Program-made: the position numbers and the translations under genes
Shown: positions 1-5,095 of the stretch, in pieces
Position numbering within the stretch: position 1 is the first letter of the stretch
Layout of the letters: each line of letters begins with the position of its first letter
Origin: Fidelibacterota bacterium
GTDB lineage: Bacteria > Fidelibacterota > UBA2242 > JAFGTP01
Direction: 5' to 3'
Assembly (NCBI GenBank): GCA_029939785.1
Contig: JAOZSG010000258.1
Span: 1 to 5,095 of the forward strand
Length of the DNA: 5,095 bases
The notes under the pieces: generated by a model
The model's input: the letters and a program-made list of their open reading frames with translations, nothing else
What the model was told of the DNA's origin: nothing
The model's database searches: none

Positions 1-154
1 AAGGATGACCAACATGGAGTCCTGCTCCCGATGGGTAAGGAAACATATCAAGTACATAATATTTAGGTTTATCTGAATTTTCTTCAGCCTTAAACGTTTT
101 TTTGTCGTCCCAATGTTTTTGCCATTTTTTTTCTACTTCATTAAAAGGATACAT
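1..154 (-). CDS. leuS: Leucyl-tRNA synthetase, N-terminal 51 codons (runs off left edge)
   Basis: This is the start of a class I aminoacyl-tRNA synthetase that charges tRNA-Leu with leucine in the cytoplasm using ATP. The visible residues begin [15 protein letters not shown] and lead into [20 protein letters not shown]. The last part is the LeuRS version of the class I HIGH signature (H47-V-G-H50) and is of the GAGLHVGHP type known from B. subtilis LeuRS, not the E. coli RLHMGHV type. The next codon begins with T, so it cannot be the Glu of the common GHPEGY form. The ATG at 154-152 is well bounded: an in-frame TGA lies four codons upstream (166-164). The ribosome site is modest (GAAAGA at 165-160, 5 nt from the ATG). 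No T-box-like leader is evident upstream. The editing, anticodon-binding and KMSKS regions lie outside the window. Confidence 0.95.
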   Translation of the reverse strand, partial: MYPFNEVEKKWQKHWDDKKTFKAEENSDKPKYYVLDMFPYPSGAGLHVGHP

Positions 155-282
155 TTTAATCTTTCATATTTATAGTTCATATTAATTTTAAAATAAAACA
201 AGGTGAAGTCTATAATTATCAGAGATAAAATACAAGTAAAAATTTTATTTAAGATTGTAATATAGAAAATGAAAAATTGTTG

Positions 283-297
283 ATTTGATATTCAAAT
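283..297. repeat. Inverted repeat ATTTGA-TAT-TCAAAT
   Basis: This is a perfect 6-bp inverted repeat with a 3-bp spacer. The left arm extended by one base (ATTTGAT, 283-289) also has an exact inverted copy, ATCAAAT, at 311-317. It lies upstream of the possible -10 of the DHS-like gene, so an operator is possible. The low sequence complexity makes chance a real alternative. Confidence 0.35.
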
Positions 298-318
298 AAT
301 ATTAAATTAAATCAAATT

Positions 319-336
319 ATTTATTAATTAATAAAT
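319..336. repeat. Perfect 18-bp A/T palindrome upstream of the DHS-like gene
   Basis: ATTTATTAATTAATAAAT reads the same on both strands, with its centre between 327 and 328. It sits directly upstream of the -10-like TATACT at 337-342, so it would occupy the -35 and spacer region. A dimeric regulator bound there could block RNA polymerase. It contains only A and T, and such palindromes also arise by chance in DNA of this composition. Confidence 0.4.
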
Positions 337-383
337 TATACTAAATAGATTATTTTTCTAATTAATAACAAAAAAGGATAATT

Positions 384-1496
384 ATGCCATATAATCAATT
401 AGACAGAACACAACTTAATATTAAACCATTGTCCCAAAGAAAAAATAAAGTAAATATAGAATCTGATCATATTCCTATTACTGAACAACCTAAGAATAAT
501 TCTGAACGTTTCAGAACACTTGTAGATCAAACAGTTCAGAAAATTATAAACGCACGCAAAAATGATTTACCTGTAATGCTCACCTTTGGAGCTCATACTA
601 TAAAAAATGGTATGGGTCCTGTAATTATCAAATTAATGGAAGATGGCTGGCTAACACATTTGGCAACAAATGGGGCAGGGATCATACATGACTGGGAATT
701 CGCTTTTCAAGGAAAAAGCAGTGAAGATGTTGAAGCATATGTAAATGAAGGGCAATTTGGAATTTGGGAAGAAACAGGCAAGTATATAAACCTGGCAATT
801 TTAATTGGTGCTTATGAAGGCATGGGATATGGAGAATCAGTTGGCAGCATGATTCAGAATGAAGGAGTTAAAATACCTACCATAGAAGAACTACAATCTG
901 TTATTCTGGATTATAAAAATGATAATATGGAAAAAGCATCTGCTGCACTGGATATTTTACATTATATTCAAAAATTAGATATTGAAACCGGCTGGCTGCA
1001 AATATCTTTTCCTTATAAAAACTATTGTGTACAATCAAATGCATTTCGTTTAGGAATCCCATTCACAGGTCATCCCATGATCGGACATGATATCATTTAT
1101 ACTCATCCTATGAATCATGGAGCTGCATTAGGTCGCGTTGCTTTAAGAGATTTTTTATCATTTGCTAATTCTGTTTCAGAATTAGATGGTGGGGTATATA
1201 TGTCTGTAGGATCAGCTGTTATGTCACCTATGATATTTGAAAAATCTTTGTCAATGTCACAAAATTTATCTATTCAAAATAATAAGCACATTGATGATCA
1301 CTATATGATTATCGTAGATTTAGCCAAATCAGACTGGGATTGGCAAAAAAATGGTGAACCACCTGTTACTGACCCTGCATATTATTTAAGATATTTAAAG
1401 ACTTTCAATCGTATGGGTGGTGAAATGCAATATTTATCTGCTGATAATCGTGATTTTTTATTGGCTATTTATCATAGTTTATCAAAAATTGAATAA
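384..1496 (+). CDS. Deoxyhypusine synthase-like protein, bacterial subfamily of unknown reaction
   Basis: The 370-residue cytoplasmic protein is about the length of eukaryotic deoxyhypusine synthase (DHS, about 369). It keeps the NAD-binding Rossmann-like core of that fold: PVMLTFGAHTIKNGMGPVII (63-82), THLATNGAGIIHDWEFAF (91-108), SSEDVEAYVNEGQFGIWEETG (from 112), FTGHPMIGHDIIYTHP (227-242) and GGVYMSVGSAVMSP (269-282). The KPLSQRKNKVNIE segment (14-26) looks like the N-terminal motif of bacterial DHS-like proteins and is absent from human DHS. True DHS moves the aminobutyl group of spermidine to a lysine of eIF5A using NAD and a catalytic Lys in a GSDSG...SWGKI motif. Here the corresponding stretch (about 311-341, with WDWQKNGEPP and DPAYYLRYLK) lacks that motif, and the active-site His next to the GGGV loop also appears replaced. 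A polyamine-related transferase such as a homospermidine-synthase-like enzyme is one possibility, but substrate and product cannot be read from the sequence. The ATG at 384 has AAAGGA (373-378) 5 nt upstream. Family assignment is firm; function is unknown. Confidence 0.85.
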   Translation: MPYNQLDRTQLNIKPLSQRKNKVNIESDHIPITEQPKNNSERFRTLVDQTVQKIINARKNDLPVMLTFGAHTIKNGMGPVIIKLMEDGWLTHLATNGAGIIHDWEFAFQGKSSEDVEAYVNEGQFGIWEETGKYINLAILIGAYEGMGYGESVGSMIQNEGVKIPTIEELQSVILDYKNDNMEKASAALDILHYIQKLDIETGWLQISFPYKNYCVQSNAFRLGIPFTGHPMIGHDIIYTHPMNHGAALGRVALRDFLSFANSVSELDGGVYMSVGSAVMSPMIFEKSLSMSQNLSIQNNKHIDDHYMIIVDLAKSDWDWQKNGEPPVTDPAYYLRYLKTFNRMGGEMQYLSADNRDFLLAIYHSLSKIE

Positions 1497-1505
1497 AAAT
1501 AATCA

Positions 1506-2702
1506 TTAAAATAACAATCTTAATCTGACAGTATGTTCAATGTTCTCTAACATTCCGATTACATTTTTATCATACTCATTTTTAATATCTGTAATTACAT
1601 AACCAATTTCTTGGTTTGTTTTCAAATATTGACCTTCAATATTGATTTTATGTCTGGCAAGAATATTATTTAATTTTGCCATAATACCTGGTACATTTTC
1701 ATGAATATGTACTAATCTGTGACCATTAATTATCAAAGGTAATTGAAGATTTGGAAAATTCACACTACTTACTGTGCTTCCTCTTTTTATAAAATCATAA
1801 ATTTTCGCAGGTACAAATTCAGCAATACTCTGCTGAGCTTCTTCAGTACTTCCTGCTATATGAGGAGTAAGAATTGTATTTGGTAATTCCTGTAAAACAG
1901 TTGAATACTCTGTTTTTTTTGAAACTGGTTCAGAAGGATAAACATCAACAGATACACCTCCAAGTTTACCTGATTTGACATTTTCGGCAAGGCTATTAAT
2001 ATCTACAATAGAGCCACGACTAAGATTAATAAAAATTGCTCCATCTTTCATTATATCAAATTCACGTTGAGAAATTAAATTGGTGTTTTCCGGTCTGCCA
2101 TCAACATGTACAGTAACAACATCTGCAAGTTCCAAAACTTCTTCCATAGAAGAGCAATTTTCTGCATTTCCTAAAGGCAGTTTATCGTCAATATCATAAA
2201 AATAAACTTTCATACCCAACAATTCAGCAAGCACTGATAATTGTGATCCAATATTTCCATAACCAATAATTCCAAGTTTTTTACCACGAACCTCAAAACT
2301 TCTTGATGCTGACTTTTCCCACATACCGTGATGAAGTTTACTACTTTTATCAAAAGTCCCACGCATAAGTGAAATAATATTTCCAATAGCAAGTTCTACA
2401 ACACTTCTGGTATTACTAAAAGGTGCATTAAAAATTACTATACCTTTACTATTACATTTTTTTATATTGATCTGATTTGTTCCAATACAAAAAGCACCAA
2501 TAGCGAGAAGGTTTTCTGCATTTTCCAGAACTTTACTTGTTATTTTAGTTTTTGAACGAATTCCAAGAACATGAACATCTTTAATTTTTTTGGATAAAAC
2601 ATTTTCATCCAAACTTCCACTTAATGATTCAACTTCATATCCATTTCTTTTAAAAAATTCTTCAGATTTTGGATGTATATTTTCCAGTAATAAAACTTTC
2701 AT
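1506..2702 (-). CDS. serA: D-3-phosphoglycerate dehydrogenase (E. coli type, with ACT domain)
   Basis: The enzyme oxidises 3-phosphoglycerate to 3-phosphohydroxypyruvate with NAD, the first committed step of serine (and so glycine) synthesis. It has 398 residues against about 410 in E. coli and resembles that enzyme along its whole length, missing only a short N-terminal lead. Visible landmarks are R49-S50 in the substrate site, IGTNQ (73-77), FNAPFSNTRS (91-100), the NAD-binding GYGNIG (147-152) with acidic D170 ending the next strand, and the catalytic set R229, E258 and H281 (in NLSRG, YPSEP and TPHIAGS). The C-terminal ACT domain (about 329-398) carries HENVPG (334-339) and N354 in the places where E. 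coli SerA binds inhibitory serine, so serine feedback is likely. A good GAAAGG site (2714-2709) lies 6 nt before the ATG. It is the last gene of a minus-strand cluster, 29 bp behind the membrane-protein gene. Its stop is 9 bp from the stop of the convergent DHS-like gene. Confidence 0.96.
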   Translation of the reverse strand: MKVLLLENIHPKSEEFFKRNGYEVESLSGSLDENVLSKKIKDVHVLGIRSKTKITSKVLENAENLLAIGAFCIGTNQINIKKCNSKGIVIFNAPFSNTRSVVELAIGNIISLMRGTFDKSSKLHHGMWEKSASRSFEVRGKKLGIIGYGNIGSQLSVLAELLGMKVYFYDIDDKLPLGNAENCSSMEEVLELADVVTVHVDGRPENTNLISQREFDIMKDGAIFINLSRGSIVDINSLAENVKSGKLGGVSVDVYPSEPVSKKTEYSTVLQELPNTILTPHIAGSTEEAQQSIAEFVPAKIYDFIKRGSTVSSVNFPNLQLPLIINGHRLVHIHENVPGIMAKLNNILARHKINIEGQYLKTNQEIGYVITDIKNEYDKNVIGMLENIEHTVRLRLLF

Positions 2703-2731
2703 TAGAGACCTTTCAAAATTTTGTAGGCAGG

Positions 2732-3208
2732 TTATATTGTTTTGATAAAATGATCAGAAATTTCTGTAAAAACTATACAAAAAAGTGTGACAAGAATGGC
2801 AGCAATAATAACTCCCACAAAATTTGCTATGTAGAATTTTTTCTTACTTAGACCAATTAAAAAAGCTGCTAAAGCACCCGTATATACTCCAGAACCGGGT
2901 AACGGAATTCCAATAAAAACCGCTATCGCCCATTCACCATATTTTTCTACACCTTTATGAATTTTTTTCTGAGTTTTGTTTACATACATTGACCAGTATT
3001 TATCAATAAACTTAATTTTTGATATCATTTTCATAATCCATTCTAATAAATGAAAAACTAAAATTCCAAGAATTACATTTGATATCAAAGCTATAATAAA
3101 AACATGAACCCAATTCATACCAAGTTTAAAAATACCATAAGGTATTGACGCTCTAAGTTCTAAAGTTGGTACAAAAGTCCAGAATATTATTTGTAATGTT
3201 TCCCACAT
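2732..3208 (-). CDS. Small membrane protein, 'small multidrug export' family (Sm_multidrug_ex / COG2426)
   Basis: This 158-residue inner-membrane protein carries the family pattern PTLELRASIPYGI (14-26) near its N-terminus and GEWAIAVFIGIPLPGSGVYTG (from 91) in its second half. These two similar Pro/Gly-rich hydrophobic elements are the kind predicted to form re-entrant loops. Clear hydrophobic segments are about 33-57, 93-118 and 125-148, with a basic stretch between (about 60-88). Despite the database name it is not an EmrE-type SMR transporter and drug export is not shown. From memory, fold comparisons link this family to the DedA/VTT superfamily, some bacterial members of which move undecaprenyl phosphate across the membrane; that link is family-level and not visible here. 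The ATG overlaps the stop of the upstream glycosyltransferase gene (TAATG, 3210-3206), with GGAG (3222-3219) as ribosome site, so translation is probably coupled. Family call is good; transported substrate is unknown. Confidence 0.85.
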   Translation of the reverse strand: MWETLQIIFWTFVPTLELRASIPYGIFKLGMNWVHVFIIALISNVILGILVFHLLEWIMKMISKIKFIDKYWSMYVNKTQKKIHKGVEKYGEWAIAVFIGIPLPGSGVYTGALAAFLIGLSKKKFYIANFVGVIIAAILVTLFCIVFTEISDHFIKTI

Positions 3209-3915
3209 TATTTTTTATCTCCACTATTAAATTTCCAAAAAAAACTACGCAAAAATAATACTATAAATCTTAAAGTATCAAGATAATTATTTATTGAACT
3301 ATGAGATTTATTATAAATTGTAGGTATTGGTACTTCCGAAAAGGTAAATCCTCTATCACACATTTTTATTATAAATTCACTTTCAAACTGAAAACCATGA
3401 TATCTAAAATTGATAGATTTCATTTTTTCCAAATTTATCAATCTAAATCCACATTGAGAATCATGAATTCTTTTCCCTATTCGTAAAGATATAAAAAATG
3501 AAGTAATTACATTGGAAAGAATTCGATGAAAAGGCATTTTTGCAAGAGAAAAATCCCTTCGACCAATTATAAAATCCTCATTATTAATTTCATGTCTTTT
3601 CAAAAATTTTGGTAAAAATTCGGGATCATGCTGAAGATCTGCATCAATAAATATTGCATATTTAAAATTATTTAGAATTGCATTATTCATTCCGGTTAAA
3701 ATTGCTCTTCCTTTACCTAAATTATTTTTATGATTAATTAATATTATATTATCCTCATTTAATAAGCATGTACTTGTTTTATCTTTAGATCCATCATTAA
3801 TGATATATATTGTTAGATCAGGAACGATAGTCCGAATTTTTTCAACCAATATTGGAAGATATTTTTCAGATTGATATGCAGGAACAATTATACAATATTC
3901 ATTTTTATTGAACAA
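3208..3915 (-). CDS. Family 2 glycosyltransferase, DPM1-like (polyprenyl-phosphate sugar type)
   Basis: The 235-residue GT-A-fold glycosyltransferase opens with CIIVPAYQSEKYL (8-20), followed by the nucleotide-binding INDGSKD (39-45), NLGKGRAILTG (65-75), the metal-binding DADLQ (91-95), the DSQCGFRL signature (152-159) and FQFESEFIIK (175-184). This order is typical of dolichyl- or polyprenyl-phosphate sugar synthases, which transfer a sugar from a nucleotide donor to a lipid carrier on the cytoplasmic face. There is no transmembrane domain like those of longer relatives. Only a hydrophobic, basic C-terminal stretch (about 211-229) could hold it at the membrane. The donor sugar cannot be deduced. 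The start is TTG at 3915-3913, chosen because AAAGG lies 7 nt upstream, no in-frame ATG lies nearby, and an in-frame TAA closes the frame upstream (3963-3961). It is first of the minus-strand cluster and overlaps the membrane-protein gene by 1 nt. Confidence 0.9.
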   Translation of the reverse strand: MFNKNEYCIIVPAYQSEKYLPILVEKIRTIVPDLTIYIINDGSKDKTSTCLLNEDNIILINHKNNLGKGRAILTGMNNAILNNFKYAIFIDADLQHDPEFLPKFLKRHEINNEDFIIGRRDFSLAKMPFHRILSNVITSFFISLRIGKRIHDSQCGFRLINLEKMKSINFRYHGFQFESEFIIKMCDRGFTFSEVPIPTIYNKSHSSINNYLDTLRFIVLFLRSFFWKFNSGDKK

Positions 3916-3922
3916 ACAGACA

Positions 3923-3927
3923 CCTTT
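3923..3927 (-). promoter_or_regulatory. Ribosome binding site that fixes the TTG start of the glycosyltransferase
   Basis: On the minus strand AAAGG is followed by 7 nt and then TTG (3915-3913). The spacing is ideal, and the protein's first conserved strand (CIIVPAY) begins only eight residues later, so little room is left for a later start. Confidence 0.7.
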
Positions 3928-4088
3928 ACAATTTTTTTTAGGTGAAAAATTATCATAGTTTTAAAATTATTCCTACCTATTTATTGATCTTTATAAAAAA
4001 GGTTTTATTATCATTCTTTTGTTTTTCAAAGAGTTAAAACAAAGTAATATTAGTCTGAAAATATATTTTATTTTTTTAAAATAAATAT

Positions 4089-4117
4089 TTGCATACTTTA
4101 AAAAATCCTCCTATATT
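4089..4117 (+). promoter_or_regulatory. Promoter for tRNA-Gly
   Basis: TTGCAT (4089-4094) and TATATT (4112-4117) are separated by exactly 17 bp. The -10 matches TATAAT at five of six positions and the -35 keeps only the TTG. Transcription would start near 4124, about 20 nt before the tRNA. The same bases also approximate the Bacteroidota-type promoter (TTTG, about 20 bp, then TAnnTTTG): TTTG at 4088-4091 and TATATTTA from 4112, with the final G missing. Either reading supports a promoter here. Confidence 0.65.
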
Positions 4118-4123
4118 TACGCC

Positions 4124-4136
4124 GTTCTTTAAGACA
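4124..4136 (+). promoter_or_regulatory. boxA-like element in the tRNA leader
   Basis: GTTCTTTAAGACA resembles the boxA antitermination sequence of rRNA operon leaders (E. coli form TGCTCTTTAACA). It lies between the predicted transcription start and the tRNA. BoxA binds NusB-NusE in stable-RNA operons; here only the sequence resemblance is seen, and it could be coincidence. Confidence 0.3.
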
Positions 4137-4144
4137 TTGATTTT

Positions 4145-4216
4145 GCGAGAGTAGCTCAGCGGTAGAGCCCCACGTTGCCAACGTGGTTGTCGAGAGTTCG
4201 ATCCTCTTCTCTCGCT
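4145..4216 (+). tRNA. tRNA-Gly (anticodon GCC)
   Basis: The 72-nt tRNA folds into a complete cloverleaf. The acceptor GCGAGAG (4145-4151) pairs perfectly with CTCTCGC (4209-4215). The D stem is GCTC/GAGC around a short AGCGGTA loop. The anticodon stem CCACG/CGTGG (4170-4174, 4182-4186) encloses loop TTGCCAA with anticodon GCC at 4177-4179, reading GGC and GGU. The T arm has GAGAG (4192-4196), loop TTCGATC and CTCTT (4204-4208), with one G-U pair at its base. The discriminator is T (4216), as expected for bacterial tRNA-Gly. The following bases are CGA, so CCA is not encoded and must be added by tRNA nucleotidyltransferase. It appears to be a single-tRNA transcript, with its own promoter 28 bp upstream and a terminator 8 bp downstream. 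Confidence 0.97.
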
Positions 4217-4223
4217 CGACTTT

Positions 4224-4252
4224 AAAAGATAGGTTTTTGCCTATCTTTTTTT
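4224..4252 (+). terminator. Rho-independent terminator after tRNA-Gly
   Basis: AAAAGATAGG (4224-4233) pairs with CCTATCTTTT (4240-4249) around a TTTTTG loop, giving a 10-bp stem whose core is GATAGG/CCTATC. The 3' arm runs into a T tract (4246-4252). It closes the tRNA transcript and separates it from the symporter gene. Confidence 0.88.
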
Positions 4253-4354
4253 GTTTCCAACCTGAATAATTTCTATCTTGTATATTTAAACCATTTTCCT
4301 TACTTTATTCATTATTTTTTAGGTACAATTTAATACAAAAATAGGGAAATTATT
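4253..4354 (+). promoter_or_regulatory. Upstream region of the symporter gene with possible -10
   Basis: This gap lies between the tRNA terminator and the symporter gene and must supply its promoter. TACAAT (4324-4329) is a 5/6 match to a -10 box, placing the start near 4336. No convincing -35 is found 16 to 18 bp upstream. TTGTAT (4278-4283) is too far away to pair with it. No operator or riboswitch-like structure is evident. Confidence 0.35.
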
Positions 4355-5095
4355 ATGCAACACGTTCAAGATTTTCTCAAATTTATGGCCGATTTGATTT
4401 GGGCTACACCTGCCTTTTTTCCAATGATGATAGTTATTTTGCTAACTGCCGGATTTATAATGACAATCAAAACCAGAGCAATACAAATCCGACAATTTTT
4501 ACATGGTTGGAAAGTTATGTTTGGAATGTATGATAATCCTGAAGATGAAGGCGAAATTTCATCTTTTCAGGCAATATCGGCAGCACTTTCAGCAACTGTA
4601 GGAATCGGAAATATTGCCGGAGTTGCAACTGCAATTCACTATGGTGGACCCGGAGCATTATTCTGGATGTGGATTACTGCTATTTTAGGAATGTCCTTAA
4701 AATTTGCTGAAATTACTCTCGCAATTAAATTTAGAACAATAAATAAAGATAAAGAAGTTGCAGGCGGACCAATGTATTACATCGAAAAAGGAATGGGACC
4801 AAAATGGAAATGGATGGCTATGGTTTTTGCTGCTGCTGTTATGCTTTCTGCTTTGGCAACAGGTAATACAATCCAATCATTCACTGTTGCAGATCAATTC
4901 CGTTCTGCTTTTCTTATACCAACCTGGTTAACAGGTGCAATTACAGCCAGTATTGTTGGAATTGTTGTAATTGGTGGAATTAAGAGAATTGGAAAAGTTG
5001 CTTCTATTCTGGCTCCGGGAATGTGCTTGCTTTATATCATTGGTGGTTTAACTATTTTAATCCTTAATTTTTCCAATCTTCCATCAACTTTTGCT
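4355..5095 (+). CDS. AGCS-family sodium:alanine/glycine symporter, N-terminal 247 residues (runs off right edge)
   Basis: This secondary transporter of the alanine or glycine:cation symporter family imports alanine and/or glycine with Na+ (or H+) across the inner membrane. The frame stays open from ATG 4355 to the last base. The hallmark region is SSFQAISAALSATVGIGNIAG (from 69), followed by the family signature GGPGALFWMWITA (97-109), then LKFAEITLAIKFR (115-127) and AGGPMYYIEKGMG (136-148). Hydrophobic segments lie at about 18-36, 73-95, 100-124, 152-170, 192-208 and 217-238. The family is usually about 450-550 residues, so roughly half is visible. An AGGGA site (4343-4347) sits 7 nt before the ATG, and an in-frame TAA (4331-4333) bounds the start. 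The tRNA terminator upstream suggests its own promoter. Whether alanine or glycine is preferred cannot be told. Confidence 0.95.
   Translation, partial: MQHVQDFLKFMADLIWATPAFFPMMIVILLTAGFIMTIKTRAIQIRQFLHGWKVMFGMYDNPEDEGEISSFQAISAALSATVGIGNIAGVATAIHYGGPGALFWMWITAILGMSLKFAEITLAIKFRTINKDKEVAGGPMYYIEKGMGPKWKWMAMVFAAAVMLSALATGNTIQSFTVADQFRSAFLIPTWLTGAITASIVGIVVIGGIKRIGKVASILAPGMCLLYIIGGLTILILNFSNLPSTFA

Larger units (their letters stand above)
155..383. other. Divergent A/T-rich intergenic region between leuS and the DHS-like gene
   Basis: This 229-bp stretch holds no credible gene and must contain the promoters of both flanking genes. On the plus strand TATACT (337-342) is a 5/6 match to a -10 box, but I find no good -35 partner. 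On the minus strand GATAAT (220-215) is a 5/6 match to a -10 for leuS, also without a clear -35. That site overlaps a small inverted repeat, TTATC-AGA-GATAA (216-228). Further inverted repeats lie at 283-297 and 319-336. No stable GC-rich hairpin or riboswitch-like structure is visible. The assignments are inferred from motif matching in very A/T-rich DNA, where chance matches are common. Confidence 0.5.
3916..4144. other. Intergenic region between the minus-strand operon and tRNA-Gly
   Basis: The 229 bp contain no supportable gene. On the minus strand TATGATAAT (3957-3949) is a plausible -10 region for the glycosyltransferase operon. It would place the transcript start shortly before the ribosome site, but no -35 is recognisable. 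On the plus strand the right-hand part holds the tRNA promoter and a boxA-like leader element. An imperfect A/T inverted repeat covers about 4058-4090 and is too weak to interpret. Confidence 0.5.

Noticed and set aside
155..383. T-box or other leader riboswitch controlling leuS
   Set aside because: No conserved T-box antiterminator sequence or terminator hairpin is visible on the leuS strand. The region lacks the GC-bearing stems such an element needs.
384..1496. Annotation as a true deoxyhypusine synthase acting on eIF5A
   Set aside because: The catalytic lysine motif is not recognisable and the substrate protein is not expected in a bacterium.
2210..2392. 60-codon open frame on the minus strand
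   Set aside because: It lies wholly inside serA in another frame, and serA is certain from its motifs. No ribosome site or recognisable protein.
2669..2851. 60-codon open frame on the plus strand
   Set aside because: It is antisense to the start of serA and the end of the membrane-protein gene. Its product is low-complexity, with no family resemblance.
2732..3208. EmrE-like small multidrug resistance (SMR) transporter
   Set aside because: SMR proteins are about 110 residues with four helices and a membrane Glu near residue 14. This protein has a different length and the PxxExRxxIPYGI and IPLPGSG elements of the unrelated Sm_multidrug_ex family.
3301..3486. 61-codon open frame on the plus strand
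   Set aside because: It is antisense to the conserved QCGFRL and FQFESE region of the glycosyltransferase and looks like a chance frame in A/T-rich DNA.
4058..4090. Imperfect A/T hairpin as a terminator or operator
   Set aside because: The arms contain only A and T and pair only with bulges. Such structures are frequent by chance in this composition.
1..5095. Defence island, CRISPR array, mobile element or tRNA-associated integration
   Set aside because: There are no regularly spaced repeats, transposase or integrase motifs, or second copy of the tRNA 3' end in the window. All genes are housekeeping or metabolic in type.

Overview
The window is AT-rich, tightly packed bacterial DNA. The intergenic stretches are almost pure A/T and most genes have clear Shine-Dalgarno sites. 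The genes point to a Gram-negative-like, possibly amino-acid-using bacterium: an E. coli-type SerA, a sodium:alanine/glycine symporter, a tRNA-Gly without an encoded CCA, and a bacterial deoxyhypusine-synthase-like protein. Low GC and the general protein style suggest the FCB group (Bacteroidota, Ignavibacteria or Cloacimonadota relatives), but this is an impression and not a placement.

Layout from left to right. (1) The first 51 codons of leuS (leucyl-tRNA synthetase) lie on the minus strand and run off the left edge. (2) A 229-bp A/T-rich divergent intergenic region holds palindromes and possible promoters. (3) A plus-strand gene encodes a 370-residue protein of the deoxyhypusine synthase fold in which I cannot find the canonical catalytic lysine motif. 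(4) It converges, with a 9-bp gap and no visible terminator, on a three-gene minus-strand cluster. Read in its own direction this cluster is a DPM1-like family 2 glycosyltransferase (TTG start), then a small membrane protein of the 'small multidrug export' family joined to it by a TAATG overlap, then serA 29 bp later. (5) A second 229-bp intergenic region holds the likely start of that operon on the minus strand and a good promoter for a tRNA on the plus strand. (6) tRNA-Gly(GCC) is followed at once by an intrinsic terminator. (7) The N-terminal half of an AGCS-family sodium:alanine/glycine symporter runs off the right edge.

How the parts fit together. SerA makes the first committed intermediate of serine, and so of glycine. 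tRNA-Gly uses glycine and AGCS carriers import alanine or glycine, so there is a loose small-amino-acid theme, probably coincidental. The glycosyltransferase and membrane protein look translationally coupled and may work together on a polyprenyl-phosphate carrier; this is a hypothesis. The most unusual gene is the deoxyhypusine-synthase-like one: bacteria do not make the eIF5A substrate of the classical enzyme and the lysine segment looks rebuilt, so its reaction is open. I saw no mobile element, CRISPR array, phage gene or defence system.
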